Below, piece by piece: positions 13,871-25,270 of a DNA stretch of 64,000 bases (position 1 is the first letter of the stretch; each line of letters starts with the position of its first letter). Below the pieces are notes generated by a model. It made no database searches, was not told where the DNA came from, and was given only the letters and a program-made list of their open reading frames with translations. The stretch spans positions 250,001-314,000 of the forward strand of contig JAJEKV010000207.1 in assembly GCA_021234155.1 (NCBI GenBank). Direction: 5' to 3'. The stretch comes from Isoetes taiwanensis. Taxonomy: Eukaryota; Streptophyta; Lycopodiopsida; Isoetales; Isoetaceae. The translations under genes were made by a program, and so were the position numbers.

Positions 13871-15380
13871 TAATTTGTTGTATGCGAAAAATGTGCAGTT
13901 TGTATAGTATCTACTTCCAGTTTTAAATCTTCAAAAATTTAAAAATGCAGACATTGAGTTCTAAAAGTGAGGCCCATACCTCATTGATAAACAAAGTTCG
14001 TGATAAGTATTCTATTCCATGCCTATCTGCTTCATCTGTTCTCTTATCCTTGATGGATATATTCAATTCCATCGGAGGCAAATCAAAAGTGGTATCAAAT
14101 GTATAAACAAAAAGTTTATTTTTGACCGGAAGCGCAAATTGGTCCAACCAGGACTCAAGGAATTATTTGGAACCTATCCAGCCACATTGATAGGCCTTGT
14201 TTAGGCCACAAAATGGAGAGGATTTGTTTGCAATAGCAAATGCATTAACGTTTAGAGACCCTTATGTTTTGAATATGGAACCTTTGACTTATTATCTGTG
14301 GCATACATAGTTAACTTCATTAAGATCGACAGGAACTTAATGACTATTAATTTTAAGATAGACAATTAGATATGAACGTTTTACTGCCTTTAGAGTATTT
14401 AGCTAAAACAATTTGCATGGTTAAGGAATATAAGATTTCAAGGATTAATTGAAAGAATCGTTTAGCCATTGATTTGGGATATGTGGTTAATTCAAATATA
14501 ACATTTAGGATAGACCATTGGGTATAAATAGCCCTTAGATGAGATCAACTTGGTGCATGTTCCTCTAGAAAATAGCGAGGACAAAATAAACTATGTCCCA
14601 CTATATCTTGCACGTTGTTCTGCATGTTAGTGGCCGTCACGAAAAGAAATCCATTTTGCATTTCCAAGTAGGCCATCCAATTGTCAACAGCACAACAGGG
14701 TTTCAAATGTTGGGAACATTTAGATTTATATGAACCTAGTAGCATATAAAATTGGTTTTGATTCTATCTTGCTCCAGTTATATAACTGCTAACTGTATGC
14801 TGATCATAGCACCGCAAATCCTTTTTTAATTCAAAATAAGTACAGTTTCAGTCGAGAATAAATGCAGCCACATCTCGGCAAACTGGAAAACGGCATCACA
14901 TAAAGCTCAATATCTTCAGTGACAATTTTCTACGGATACTTGAATACCAGTGAAATTGATGTGAACACCTATAAACATGTACAGCATCCCGTTGAACAAA
15001 CAGAGCCTCCAAAATATAAGCACAGGTCCTTCGTCGCATAACCTGCAAATAGATGATGTTGCAAATAAATAGAAGCTGCATAGACACAATAAGATATTGT
15101 CTTTGCATAGCACAATAAGAGATTGTCATTTCATGTTTGCACACCCTCAAGGCCAGTGTAATAGGTAAGTTATATGGCCCATTCAATCCTTATGGGCACA
15201 TTGGCAATGATCCTTCGCATGTTCATACAGATTGATAATGTATAGGAAGATTTAGAGTAAAATTTAGGCTTGCAATTCAGTTTCTTGATGCCTCCAAGCC
15301 TACTTAAGAACGATATGAATGCTTGGCAAATGCTCGCATCCAATTTCTGGCATACATAGAACACAATGCAATAGGATAAG
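13871..15380. other. AT-rich stretch without recognised gene
   Basis: Only short open frames with no similarity I recognise. Splice-like signals are scattered but no exon chain can be supported. Confidence 0.4.
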
Positions 15381-15385
15381 CTGTT

Positions 15386-15664
15386 CTATATGTGGCATAG
15401 AGAATCCAACACATTCCATTTTATCGTTTCTGTCCAACTGGAAAAGATATTCAAGTTCCCGGCAGTGTTAAACCTATCTGGAATAACAGCCCAGCCAAAC
15501 GGGTTAAGTTCAAAATTAGAATTCATATTCAACCCATTATCCCCATTGAATGACGGATTGTCAATTGAAAATATTGAGTCACCTGGCTGGAACAAAGGCA
15601 CTGCACGCTGACCATCAGCCATGTCACTAGCTGGATCATCAACTAACTTATATGCATCATATTA
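15386..15664 (-). CDS. Possible exon of an unrecognised protein
   Basis: On the minus strand about 90 codons are open, with a balanced, protein-like composition (for example DDPASDMADGQRAVPLFQPG and ELNPFGWAVIPDRF), ending at a stop at 15,386. A donor-like ATAG|GTTTAA lies inside, so the true exon may end after VIPDR. I recognise no family. The opposite-strand open frame (15,390-15,611) is its shadow or the reverse. It is not obviously linked to the NPH3-like gene 1.8 kb away on the same strand. Confidence 0.25.
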
Positions 15665-16156
15665 TTAATGATCTTCCACTACTCCCTTATCTCCATGCAA
15701 AAAATTACGTTAAGGCCAAATACGCAGATAACTTGCATAAACCTTGCAAAAAGGGGGAAGAAAAGACATGCCTGCTGTAGAGGCAGATGGATCCAACGCC
15801 GGAATGAAGCCGATTGATGCAACAGCTTGAACGGGATAGAATGCCTTTCCTTAACGATTGATATTACAGTAAAGGGCTGCAGAAGAACTCCAGAATCATG
15901 CATAGATATCAAGGAAGCCCAACAAATCCTCTGATTTTCAACTGCACAAGCTTCATACCTTTAGTTGTTGATTCATGGGATTCGATGATCATGGCATCCA
16001 CTATTTACGTAATAAACAGTTGGGTCGAATTACTGTAAAATTACGCCTGTTTTAAAACGCGTAATTTTGTTGAGCGGCGCCGCCAGGCCTGATGGTAGCA
16101 TCGCCGCCTAATCCTTCCGAACCCTAAGCGAACCTAATGCTTCTACCAAAGCGGAC

Positions 16157-16240
16157 GCCATAGCCGCTTCTGCCTTCCATCGCCATAGCTGGGTTCATCC
16201 ATAGCCATAGCTTCGTCCATCGCCATAGCTTCTACTGCGC
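16157..16240. repeat. Short CCATAGC(T/C) minisatellite
   Basis: The motif (G)CCATAGC(T) recurs about six times, partly as CATCGCCATAGCTTCT-type units, within a locally GC-richer stretch (about 16,070-16,260). Confidence 0.55.
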
Positions 16241-16611
16241 TACCCTTTTTGCTCAATGACCGGTGCATTTGTTACCTTCTGATCTCTAAATCGCAAGAAG
16301 TCAGTCTCCAAAGCGCAAGAATCAGAAAAAAGGCATCGGACATAGCAAAACTTGCTTTGGCAGGGGCTTGACGGGGCTAAATCCGGCACTGCAGGAGATA
16401 TCCGCCATAGCTAGAGCTTAAATGCAGTGTGTCCTCTGATTGCGGTGTTTTCTCCAAATGCTTGCCGCCAGAAACAGAGAAAACAGAGGAATGAGAAACA
16501 GAAACAGAGCAATGCTTGCCGCCCGAAAAGCGAGAAAGCAGAGAAGCCCTTGCCCGCGGTCCGCATCGTGGTCGCCCAACTGTTTATTACGCGACGGAAC
16601 TAAACTCTCTC

Positions 16612-16734
16612 GAAGATTCCCTCGGGGAATATTCCCTCGGCGACCCGCCAGACTCGGCGGCGCTGCGGCTTCGCCGCTTGGGCGCCGCCTCGTCTGGCGG
16701 GGCCGCCTCGGAAAATTCCCTCGTGGAATCTTCT
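16612..16734. repeat. GC-rich near-palindrome (about 50 bp arms)
   Basis: The left arm starts GAAGATTCC and includes CCCGCCAGAC and GGCGGCGC. The right arm is its reverse complement with a few mismatches, ending GGAATCTTC. The centre is a smaller GCGGCTTCGCCGC hairpin. The GC content is far above the surroundings. An open frame over it (16,440-16,799) is best explained by the GC-rich composition. Confidence 0.8.
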
Positions 16735-17433
16735 CAAACCGTAGTTTCCCTAGTACATATCATCCTTCCACATTCTGCAACAAAGAAGCACAGAGTTAAA
16801 GTGCTGCTACTAACTAGGTAAATCAAAGGATATTTGCCTGAGCTCCAAATGCAAGCTTTGCATTGAAGAAAATGGGAGATGCAGCTTTAAAACCGGAGAA
16901 TCCGATTAAAAGCAATCTACAATTGGATATTTATGATAGTAGAGGCTGTGAATCCAGTCCAAAATCAGGATTGCTTTATTTCAACACCAGAATACCTGTG
17001 CTAAGCTTCGGGATCATTCCGACCCAAGAACACATCCTACACAGAGTCCATTTACATGGGTTGCCATATTTGGCCCAGATAAAAATTGCAAGAGAGAATA
17101 GATTGCCGAAGCAAGAGAATCCGGATATGAGAGCAGATTTATGTTATTTCATAAACAGCATAATAAAAAAGACAATCACCTGGATATCTGGTTTTCAAGT
17201 TATCTGTTTTGCCCGCTGGACCTACAAAATACTTGTTTTAGCATTTCACAACATTATGATCCCTAAATGCCATCCTAATACCACTGTGTCCAAGGCAATA
17301 TGGATTAATTTGTTTCGATTTCGCCTCTGTTTCAAGATGTTTCAAGATCTTTCCTTTGTTTCTGTATTGGCAAGGATTTTTTGCTCTGCAAGAAGCTGAA
17401 CCTTGAAGGTAGACGAAATAGTAAGTTTATTAC

Positions 17434-18105
17434 CATCTCCAGAAGCTTTTTTTCGCAAATCCCCTGCTGAACATCCCCTCTGGAGGCCTTGCTTTTTTGC
17501 CTTTTAGAAACCCAACCATATCCCACAATTGACAAAGAAGATCTCACGTAATGCAGCAAAAAATTCGCCAGTATGCTACTGCTAAAATCTTTTTTTATCA
17601 GAGAGTCTAGCACCATTTCAACCTGATTCATAGGTAAAGCTGCAATGTCGGAAAACCACCGAGTGACCATACCGGGTTTACATCTATTTTGGCCAAAAAG
17701 GTTGCAACTTTCTCTAGAATCGGGGGATGATGAAGCCGGACTGCAAAGATCAGAAGAGCTTGTACAAAGCTTCCAAGCCAATGCATCAGCAAATTTTCGC
17801 ATAATTTGTAAGCTCTGTCCTTTTAGGCCGTCTAAAATATCGATCCAGCTTAAAAAGCTGAGATCTTGCAAGAAATCTTCAACCTTTTTGAGAAGATTTC
17901 CTTCAAGATGTTATTCTGTCATTTCCAAAACCTCAGCCGCTGCTTGCCAGGCACAAACATCTGATGGTAATATATTAATATCTCCGCCAGAGTAACAGAA
18001 CCTAACTGCAGATTCAAAAGCGCTGGGACCTCCAGGAAAATCGAATAATGTTAATCTTAGAGAATTTGAAGGCGCAGGAGCATGCTTCCGTGATCGTTTA
18101 AGCAT
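17434..18105 (-). pseudogene. NPH3/RPT2-like BTB-NPH3 protein gene, N- and C-truncated with in-frame stop
   Basis: Members of this plant family are BTB substrate adaptors of CUL3 ubiquitin ligases; NPH3 itself acts in phototropin signalling at the plasma membrane. Read on the minus strand from 18,105, the late BTB signature is clear (LFDFPGGPSAFE, AVRFCYSGG, VLEMTE). An in-frame TAA at 17,913-17,911 follows, and then in the same frame the linker and NPH3-domain start (FLQDLSFLSWIDIL; TRWFSDIAALPMNQVEMVLD; LLHYVRSSL). The frame reaches a donor-like ATG|GTAATA at 17,433. The first half of the BTB domain is missing or degenerate, although open codons upstream of 18,105 (CALLFIK) fit its 'HKFPLL' region. 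I found no downstream NPH3 exons before 16,800. It is either a decayed copy or a real gene damaged by sequence error; the TAA sits where CAG or CAA would be expected. Confidence 0.7.
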
Positions 18106-18344
18106 CTTAATAAAGAGCAGAGCACAAAATCGCCCCGAAGCAATACAGCACCATTACAGAGACAGGAAGAAATGGAAAAAAAAAATGTTATTAATGTTGA
18201 TGCCACCTCATCAACGAACATTAAATGTCGGCTTAAATTAAATGACACTTAACCCCTCCTTATTAAATGTTACGCAATTTCAAGCCACTTTCCTTAGCCT
18301 TAAAATAAACGGTCAAGATCTAACTTTCCCTTATCCGACGGACC

Positions 18345-18390
18345 ACGCATGTGGTGCATGCCCCATGCATGCTCATGCATGCCCCCCATG
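18345..18390. promoter_or_regulatory. Cluster of CATGCA (RY-type) boxes
   Basis: GCATGT, GCATGC, CATGCATGC and CATGCATGC follow each other 240-285 bp upstream of the NPH3-like start on the minus strand. CATGCA is the RY element bound by plant B3-domain factors such as ABI3 and FUS3. A promoter role here is inferred from position only. Confidence 0.35.
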
Positions 18391-18479
18391 GAGATCCAGT
18401 GGCTACATATTCGCCACCTCACCTAATTTTCAAACAAACGGCCGAGATCAACACCTATATATAACTTGTTTATGATGCC

Positions 18480-18995
18480 CCAGCATGTGATATACGTTTA
18501 TATATATTAATGATATAAAAAATGGCAATAATCCAATTCCACTTCTTTACAAAAAAAAACCGAGCTTTCCATGATTCTTATATTTTGGAATGTAATTTGC
18601 AAAAAAATGGAGCTTAGAACATAATCTGTTGATGCTCCAATTTCTTTTTCTTCTCTTATCCTCTCTCTTTTAGATAATTATCAATCTTGTTAATCTGAAA
18701 ATTTCAGGTTTGACCAAAAACTTTTTTGGAATTTTTTTTAACTCGATTCCCTATGATTTTGTGGGTTTTGGCAGCCGGTAAAAAATTGCGGCTATCCAAA
18801 AATCGAAAGACGTTTTTCTTGGTTATTTTTCCCCTTTCCAAAAATTGTGAAGAAGATTTCTGTGGAGAAAATGAGATCGTGTGTTGTTGGCCGGATTTAG
18901 GAAGTCTTTATGCTGAGTCGATGCATGTATGCATCCGCTTGGCCATGATCAGATCGGTAATATAATATCTTCTTGCATTTGGAGGTCGGATTAGG
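18480..18995. other. Stretch without recognised gene
   Basis: AT-rich, with T and A runs. A 79-codon open frame (18,726-18,965) has no recognisable features. I see nothing that supports a gene. Confidence 0.4.
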
Positions 18996-19258
18996 TCTTA
19001 GTTATGTTAGTTCCTGCAAATGGCGAGGATGGTCATGGCAATTGGGTATGCACCATGCTTGCGACCGCATCCATGGATAGAGGCGACTGGGAGACCTGCT
19101 GGAAGCCGTTAGAAGACACTGATGTGAGATGGTTGCCTCTATATCATTATTTCGTGACCGCCATCGCCGTCACGAAAATAACGTATGACCCGATCCGGCA
19201 AGGCGAAGCCTTCTGGCTCGCCTGGGAACATGGAGTATGATGGTGATTCGGGGTCGGG

Positions 19259-19618
19259 TTGATTGCTTTGATGCGGGATATGAAGCAAAGAATTGAATAC
19301 TTTGCAACAAGCGGTGGATGCTTTGCAACAAGCGGTGGATGTTCTTTGCTACCGCGACTCGACTTGCTCACGCATAACACGGAATTGCGGGCTCAAAATC
19401 AGGAACTAATCAGGCTTGTTGACAGACCAAATGAATTGAAGATTGAGGGTATGAAACAAGAGCTTGCTAACCTGATGATTGAAACCACGAAAAGCAACTT
19501 AGAGAAGGTCTCCGTTGAGCAGCAAGATCAACGTAATCGAAAGCAAAAAATCAAGATAACCGGTATCACCGAAGTTAGAGGGAGAGAATGTCTCCGATGT
19601 TGTCATAAAATTCTTTAG
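19259..19618 (+). pseudogene. LINE ORF1-like segment with coiled coil
   Basis: 119 open codons. The middle (LLTHNTELRAQNQELIRLV... to LEKVSVEQQDQRNRKQK) is charged and heptad-like, as in the coiled coil of LINE ORF1 proteins, which bind the element RNA. A 20-base unit (TTTGCAACAAGCGGTGGATG, about 19,301-19,340) is repeated in tandem near the start. No RRM or CCHC motif is visible. The ORF1 call rests mainly on its position upstream of the endonuclease. Confidence 0.4.
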
Positions 19619-19999
19619 TGACACTATGCATTTGCCTGCCCTAATTTCGCATTAATCGTAGGAGGATTGGCAAGGCGTGCAATGCAGACCAATTTTGGTC
19701 AAGTTTGACAGAGTGGATGATCGAGATAGGGTCATGGCTTAATAGGGCAAAGATTGAAGGGTCACAGAACCGGGCTAGATCCAGACTTGACACCGCATGC
19801 TGTAACTCTCGAAAAAAAAAGAATGGTGAAGGTGAAGGAAGCTAGAGACTTCGGGCGTAGTGGCGACAGACGGAGAGCGTGAGCCATAGTTACGCGTAAA
19901 GTTTACATAGGGGATTCGGGCCTTGAAGATCACTTTGGAACATACACGGCATATCTCAAAGTTAAAGTTGACTCTTCTCAAGAGGTATGGGCAAAGGCG

Positions 20000-20780
20000 G
20001 ATCTTTTAATTTTCTTAGAAACTTGGCAAAGCCACGTAACTAGCGATCTACCTCTTATTGGAGGCTATCGATAGTTAAAAACTTATGGAATGATAAGCTA
20101 AACATAGGTAGAGGGCACGGTGGCTTGGCAATTTATGTCAAGACCAAAAATTGCGATATGTTATCGGTCAAGAAATCCTCCTTGAGAAATCAATACATTT
20201 GGCTTGAGTTCAAGGAGAACCGGATGCAAGAATATTTCTAGCAGCTTGTTATTTTGCACCGCTTGGATGAAACCAGATGGCAATAAGGAGTTTGACAGAG
20301 GCAGCCCCTTTACACAATTTAACTAAAGATATTTTAGAGTTCCGTGAGCTTGGCAAAATTATTCTAGCTGGAGATTTCAATGCTAGAACTCATGTAAATC
20401 AGTCAATATGCTATGAGATCCCCTTTGACGTTCATCTAGAAGAGGTAGCGTAAGACCTCTATTGCGTGCTTTCTCGTGACAATGAAACAAATCAAATGGG
20501 TAAAATGCTAGTGGAGCTGGGCACATCTTGCAAGTTAAAGATTCGAATGGCACTAAAGCATATCCGTAGACACACATAAATTCACTTGCTTGACACATAA
20601 TGGTGCAAGCGTAGTTGATTATGTGTTAGCCAATGATACTGCATTAATCGCTGGGACTTGATAATTGGGGATAAAGTTGTGGAATCCGACCACACACTGC
20701 ACTTCATCATTCAATGCATGCATGATGTCACAAAAGAGCCATATTCCACGCAGACCGCCCCGGTGAAACTCACATATGAC
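20000..20780 (+). pseudogene. LINE apurinic-type endonuclease, frame-broken
   Basis: Three endonuclease motifs can be read in order in shifting frames: LIFLETWQ (near 20,005-20,030), GHGGLAIYVK (near 20,117-20,146) and the catalytic GDFNAR (near 20,371-20,390). They are followed by ESDHTLHF (near 20,688-20,706), the SDH block. In an active element this enzyme nicks target DNA to prime reverse transcription. Several frameshifts separate the motifs, so no functional protein is expected. Confidence 0.7.
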
Positions 20781-21229
20781 AAGCATGCGAGAATATAGAA
20801 AATACTTGGAGGCTTAATTGAGGCTAAAGATTGGACGGGCGAGCTTGAAAATGAAATAAAACATTTTTCTTGCAGCTATTCTTGAGGCAGCCACATGCAC
20901 ATTTGGGACAACTAAAAAAATAAAAATAGAAGTACAAAGCATAAAGGGTGGTTCGATTATGATTGTAGGCGGGCCAGGTGTAGAAACTACCAAAGGGTTT
21001 GAAGTGTAAGCCTAAATGGTACCGCTCTCGCTATAATTAGAAAAAAGCATGACTATTTTCGTAGGAGACAAGTATGGCTAAACCAAAAACCGCATGATGA
21101 CCCAAAGACTTTTTGGAGAACGCCGCAAACAAGGAAAGCACATAACCAACTTTGATTTGGATCGGTTGAAAGAGCATGTTAAGATGCTCTATGAGATCCC
21201 AGCCGCAAGAAATGCCAAAGCACAAGCTT

Positions 21230-22272
21230 GATGATGAACTCGCTCAATGAGGAAGATGTCTCTTGTGCGCTTAAAAAGCTATCAAACGGAAAGGCAAAGG
21301 ACACGCAGGGGTTGGCAAAAGAAGTTGTTTAAATGGTGTGGCGAAATGCTTTGAGGTCTTGACCCGGTTTGCTAAATAAAGCCCTTATAAGTGGTTTACC
21401 AAAGAGATGGCAGGTGAAAATATGGTTTATCCTATTCACAAGGTGGAGATAAGACCGTAGCATCTAATTATAGGACCATACTAGTTGGGAGTACATTCAC
21501 TAAAATAATAGCCACTATGCTTGAGCAACGGATTAGTCATTGGGAGATGTATAGGCAAGAGAAGTATCTTTCGAGGCTGGTTTCGGGGAAAGATTATAGC
21601 ACACTCGATCATGCAATCGGGTGTTGAGGATCTTGTTTGAAAAGGCAAGAAGGCCGAGGCGATCACTATATCTTGCATTCGTAGACTTCTCGAAAAGCAT
21701 TCGGATATGGTGCCACGAAAGAATTTAGACGTGAGAATGGAAGAACTAGGAGTGCCATTTAATTTGAGAACCGCAAGAGCTCAACTCTACCTGCAGGTCG
21801 ATTAAGATTGGCAAATGGGATCGACATCGAGCTTCTTAGCACTATTGGGGTGAGACGGGGGTGCCATTTGTCTCCTACGCTCTTTGGTTTTGTACATTGA
21901 CTAACCGATGAATGGTTAAGACAAAGATGCTTGGCAGGAACCGATCTAGGGGTTATCTCGATGCGTTATTGATCTATCGATGACGTAATACTTATATCAT
22001 CTACAAAGGAAGGGTTACGATCTATGTTAGACATGCTTTAATTTTGCATGAAGAAGGAGATGCGGGTCAACTTTGTCCAAGACCAAGGTGATGGTGGTGG
22101 AACTAGAGAACGCCGTAATTCGGGTTACAAGGGGCGGATAGTAGAGACAACGGAGGTATACAAATACTTGGGATTGGAATTTGAATCGAAATATTCATGG
22201 AAATCCCGTGTTGATAAGAGAGTCTGTGGGGAAAACTCTTCACGCATTGATGAGAAGTTGTTGGCGTGCTAA
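21230..22272 (+). pseudogene. LINE reverse transcriptase, frame-broken
   Basis: RT blocks are recognisable: a VSCALKKLSNGKAKD-like fingers segment (about 21,260-21,305), ASNYRTILVGS (about 21,460-21,490), GVRRGCHLSPTLFG (about 21,850-21,885, the usual GxRQGCPLSP block), an active-site-like SIDDVILISS (about 21,972-22,003) and VYKYLGLEFES (about 22,157-22,190). The order and wording are those of LINE RTs. Stops and shifts lie between them. Distinct from the Penelope-like RT at 4,981. Confidence 0.75.
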
Positions 22273-22716
22273 TTTAAGAAGTCGGCGGCCAAGAAAATGC
22301 TTTTAAATCTCGGTTCGGACCATTGTCTTTGTATGGCTCGCCAATTTGGGGCCCAATTTGTCCTCGAAGCATTGGCAAAAGATAGAGCAAGTTCTTAAAC
22401 TTTCTCGCTTGAAGAATTTGGGGTGAAAACCCAGACGCCAGACGCTTATGCTTCTAGTCGAGGCGGTTTGCTTCCTTTAGAAGCCGAGGCCTTATACCGC
22501 ATCGACGATAAACTTTGTGAATCGGTTAGAGCTGCAATCTGAACTCAGCCGTCAAAAAGGGCATTAGAATGCTCGTAAGCTCGGCTGGTGGCGTGAAGTG
22601 TTAGCGTGGGCAGCCAAGTGGGGTATTACCCAGATATTTGGCCGGAATCAGTTTCGGTGCAAGGGAGGCGGTACAAGACAAAGTGGTAGAGAGACTTTGG
22701 TCTCATAAGGGCATCG

Positions 22717-23091
22717 ATGACAAAGTATCTTGAAGAGGTAAACCCAATGTTGACATATATGGAACCCGATTATGTGAAGGCGGACTTGTCTAAGCATAAG
22801 AAACAGACTATTGCCAGATATAGATTGAGCTCCCACCACCTTATGGTGGAAACAGGGAGATGGAAGGGAATTCCGAGGGAAGACAGGAAATGTCCCTTCT
22901 GCACCCTTGATGCTATTGAGGATGAGAAACATGTCTTCATTGAGTGTCCGGAGTATGTACATATAAGAGAGAAATTTGGCATATATCAATCTCAATTGGA
23001 CAGTATTTTCGAGTTGGAGCCACACATCCTTGGTTGCTTTGTCAAGGAAGTGGACTCACACCACTCATTATTGATGAGTTTGAGCAAATAA
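22717..23091 (+). pseudogene. LINE C-terminal Cys/His segment
   Basis: The longest intact piece of the LINE, 124 codons. It contains the typical LINE tail RLSSHHLMVETGRWKGIPRE, then CPFC and, 17 residues later, H...C (KHVFIECPEY). This zinc-binding-like motif follows the RT in many LINEs. The stop at 23,089 lies about 50 bases before the (TTA)n tail, which fits a real element 3' end. Confidence 0.75.
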
Positions 23092-23142
23092 GTGTAAACC
23101 AGCCCCATGACCTTCAAGGTCCCAAACGGGCTTCAGATAATC

Positions 23143-23169
23143 TATTATTATTATTATTATTATTATTAT
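23143..23169 (+). repeat. (TTA)n tail of the LINE
   Basis: Nine ATT/TTA units directly after the short 3' UTR (GTCCCAAACGGGCTTCAGATAAT). Simple-repeat 3' tails are common in LINEs lacking poly(A). Confidence 0.75.
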
Positions 23170-23985
23170 ATTCCAAAGAGTTTATCATTGTTGTTTCTTC
23201 TGATTGTTTCCCTGCATGTGTGCTATTTCATAGGAATATTGATTGGACAATGATCTCGGCATCCAACTCCATATGAACAGCTATTTTGCTTTCTTTGAAT
23301 CTGCCCAATTTACCTTTTTCAGTCATATGCAGCTTATGTTCTCGCTTGAAAAAGCTTTTCATTGTTGTTTCTCTGATTTTTCCTGTACAAGTGCCATTGC
23401 ATACAAACGCTTATTGGACAAGGATCTTAGCCTCAGAAGCTCAATGAACAGGTGATTTTCTTTCTATTCTATTATGTTGTATAGAAGAATGAACATGCTT
23501 CTCAACATAAGAATTTATTGATACCATGTGATAGTATCTTTTTAGATTTTTTTGGCTCCGTTTGCAGCTAATACTGCTCTAAACAATAGGACATTTGATT
23601 CGATAGAAATCCTAGTGATAAATGCCATAAGGAAGAATGCAGTTTTGCTTTTCAACATGTATGCACATTTAATATTTTTTTGGCCCCTGTATGCAGCCTA
23701 AATCTAACTTATGCAAGCATGCAGCGTATGAAGTTACTTGCAAGGCCACATCTTCAATGTCACTGATCTTATATGGTTGGTTAATGCCTTTGCTATTGTT
23801 GTTTCTGTGTCAGCACTGTCAGAGGTAAGATTGAAGCAACATTAAGCTTACAAGAGGATGCAGAAGGAACAAATAATTTTTCACTGCAAGACTTTGTCCT
23901 ATTCACATGTCTTGGGTGTTGCAAACGAGGTAGAAGCTTTTTGTGATTCCATTTTCTAATTAGCTGTAGATATTTTCTTTGACAG
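23170..23985. other. Stretch without recognised gene
   Basis: AT-rich. Short open frames only. A few splice-like signals, for example CAGAG|GTAAG near 23,821, suggest this could be intronic sequence of a gene whose exons I cannot define. Confidence 0.35.
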
Positions 23986-24087
23986 CTGAGCCAGTTTGGT
24001 TTAGTTTATAGTTTGGCACTTAAAACGCACTTTGTAGTGCTTGACAACCCATTTATCAAGGAGGATACCATGGCTACTTTTGTCCAG
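23986..24087 (+). CDS. Possible 34-codon exon of an unrecognised gene
   Basis: A polypyrimidine stretch and acceptor TTCTTTGACAG precede it and a good donor TCCAG|GTAATG follows. The 102 bases between are open in phase 0 (LSQFGLVYSLALKTHF...MATFVQ). Composition and splice sites look real. I cannot assign a family or find partner exons with confidence. Confidence 0.3.
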
Positions 24088-24644
24088 GTAATGCTATGTG
24101 TTTTCTATATTTTCTATGGGAACATATACGCTGTTGCCAATTTGCATTTATTCACTCAGAACGATCCGCTCATTCTAGCCCTCATAAAATTTGAACTTTC
24201 TAAGACTGATCCGCAGGCTGCAGTTTGGGCAAGAAATATTTTATCCAAGCTTTGCTAACATAATTTAACATGATGCCTTTATGAATCCCAAGTTTTTAGT
24301 AATCCTATACTTTCAAAACTCAGTGCTCTTTTAATTTGTGAAGTATTCCTGCTGGATGGGAAGTCATGGAAGGCTTGAATTTGTGGCAAATGTGTTATAA
24401 TTTAGTTATATTTTTATTGAGTAGAATTTAAATGTTTGATTGGTTGCTCTCTCATGCGGCAGTGCCATGATTTCCAATTACATGCCTAGAGGTAATCCTA
24501 ATGGAATATGGATGTTTACAATAGTAGCTCTCTCCTCTCTTCTTATGATTTGGGTCTGCATTTTGCAACTTCAGAGGTGACAGATATGTACAGGAAAGAT
24601 ATGCAAGAAACATTGTTTATTGTTTGGCCTTGCAGATGCAGGTC

Positions 24645-25270
24645 CAAGAATAGAATCCATTCTCTCCGTGCCATAGCTTCAACTGAATTTTGTCATGTGT
24701 ATAGAATCTTCCAGTGCAAGGCAAGTACTAACCCAATTCAAACATGCTACACAGCACTCTAGCAAAAAATTTATTCGTTGCTTATTTTGCTGTGGACAAT
24801 TAAAGGTGCCTCTTTTGTGCATCAGTCCCTCAGATGACCTATTGTAGAAAGGATGCAATACGTGCTTCATACTTGAATTGAGTTAGTTTTAATGCTTTTC
24901 TGAGCAATACATGTTTCATACTTGAATTGAGCTAGGTTTAATGCTTTTATTCTGATCTTTAAAGTTAATACAAGCCCAAGAATAGAATCCATTATCTCCA
25001 TGCCATAGCATCAATTGATTTTTGTTATGTGTATAGAATCTTCCACTGCACGCCAAGTACCAACCCACTTCAAATGTGCTACCATTACTCTATCAAAAAT
25101 TTTGTCCATTGCTTAATGTATTGTAGAAAGTTAAGGTGTCCCTTCTGTATGTCAGTCCCTTGGATGTCCTTTTTGTAAAAAAAATACAATAGCCTGCAAG
25201 TACCAACATGTTTTACACTTGAATTGAGGCATGTGTGATGCTATATTTAATGAAACTGAAGTCTAACATC
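24645..25270. repeat. Imperfect tandem duplication, period about 331 bp
   Basis: CAAGAATAGAATCCATT at 24,645 recurs at 24,976. Long matches follow: CCATAGC(T)TCAA, GTGTATAGAATCTTCCA, CAAGTAC(T/C)AACCCA, GTCAGTCCCT, and ATACTTGAATTGAG-type endings. Copies are diverged by many substitutions and small indels. Confidence 0.75.

Larger units (their letters stand above)
19004..23169 (+). mobile_element. Decayed LINE retrotransposon
   Basis: A non-LTR element in the usual order: an ORF1-like coiled-coil segment, an AP-type endonuclease, a reverse transcriptase, a C-terminal Cys-rich segment, then a (TTA)n tail. The frames are broken many times by stops and indels. The 5' limit is uncertain. It is set at an open frame (19,004-19,240) whose product is not recognised. 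Confidence 0.8.

Noticed and set aside
16440-16821. Arg/Pro/Ala-rich open frames over the GC-rich inverted repeat
   Set aside because: Two overlapping frames are open because of the GC-rich palindrome. There is no domain, and the composition follows the DNA.
16863-17399. 178-codon open frame on the + strand
   Set aside because: Composition is not protein-like and no motif is visible. It partly overlaps the end of the NPH3-like gene on the other strand. Chance openness is more likely.
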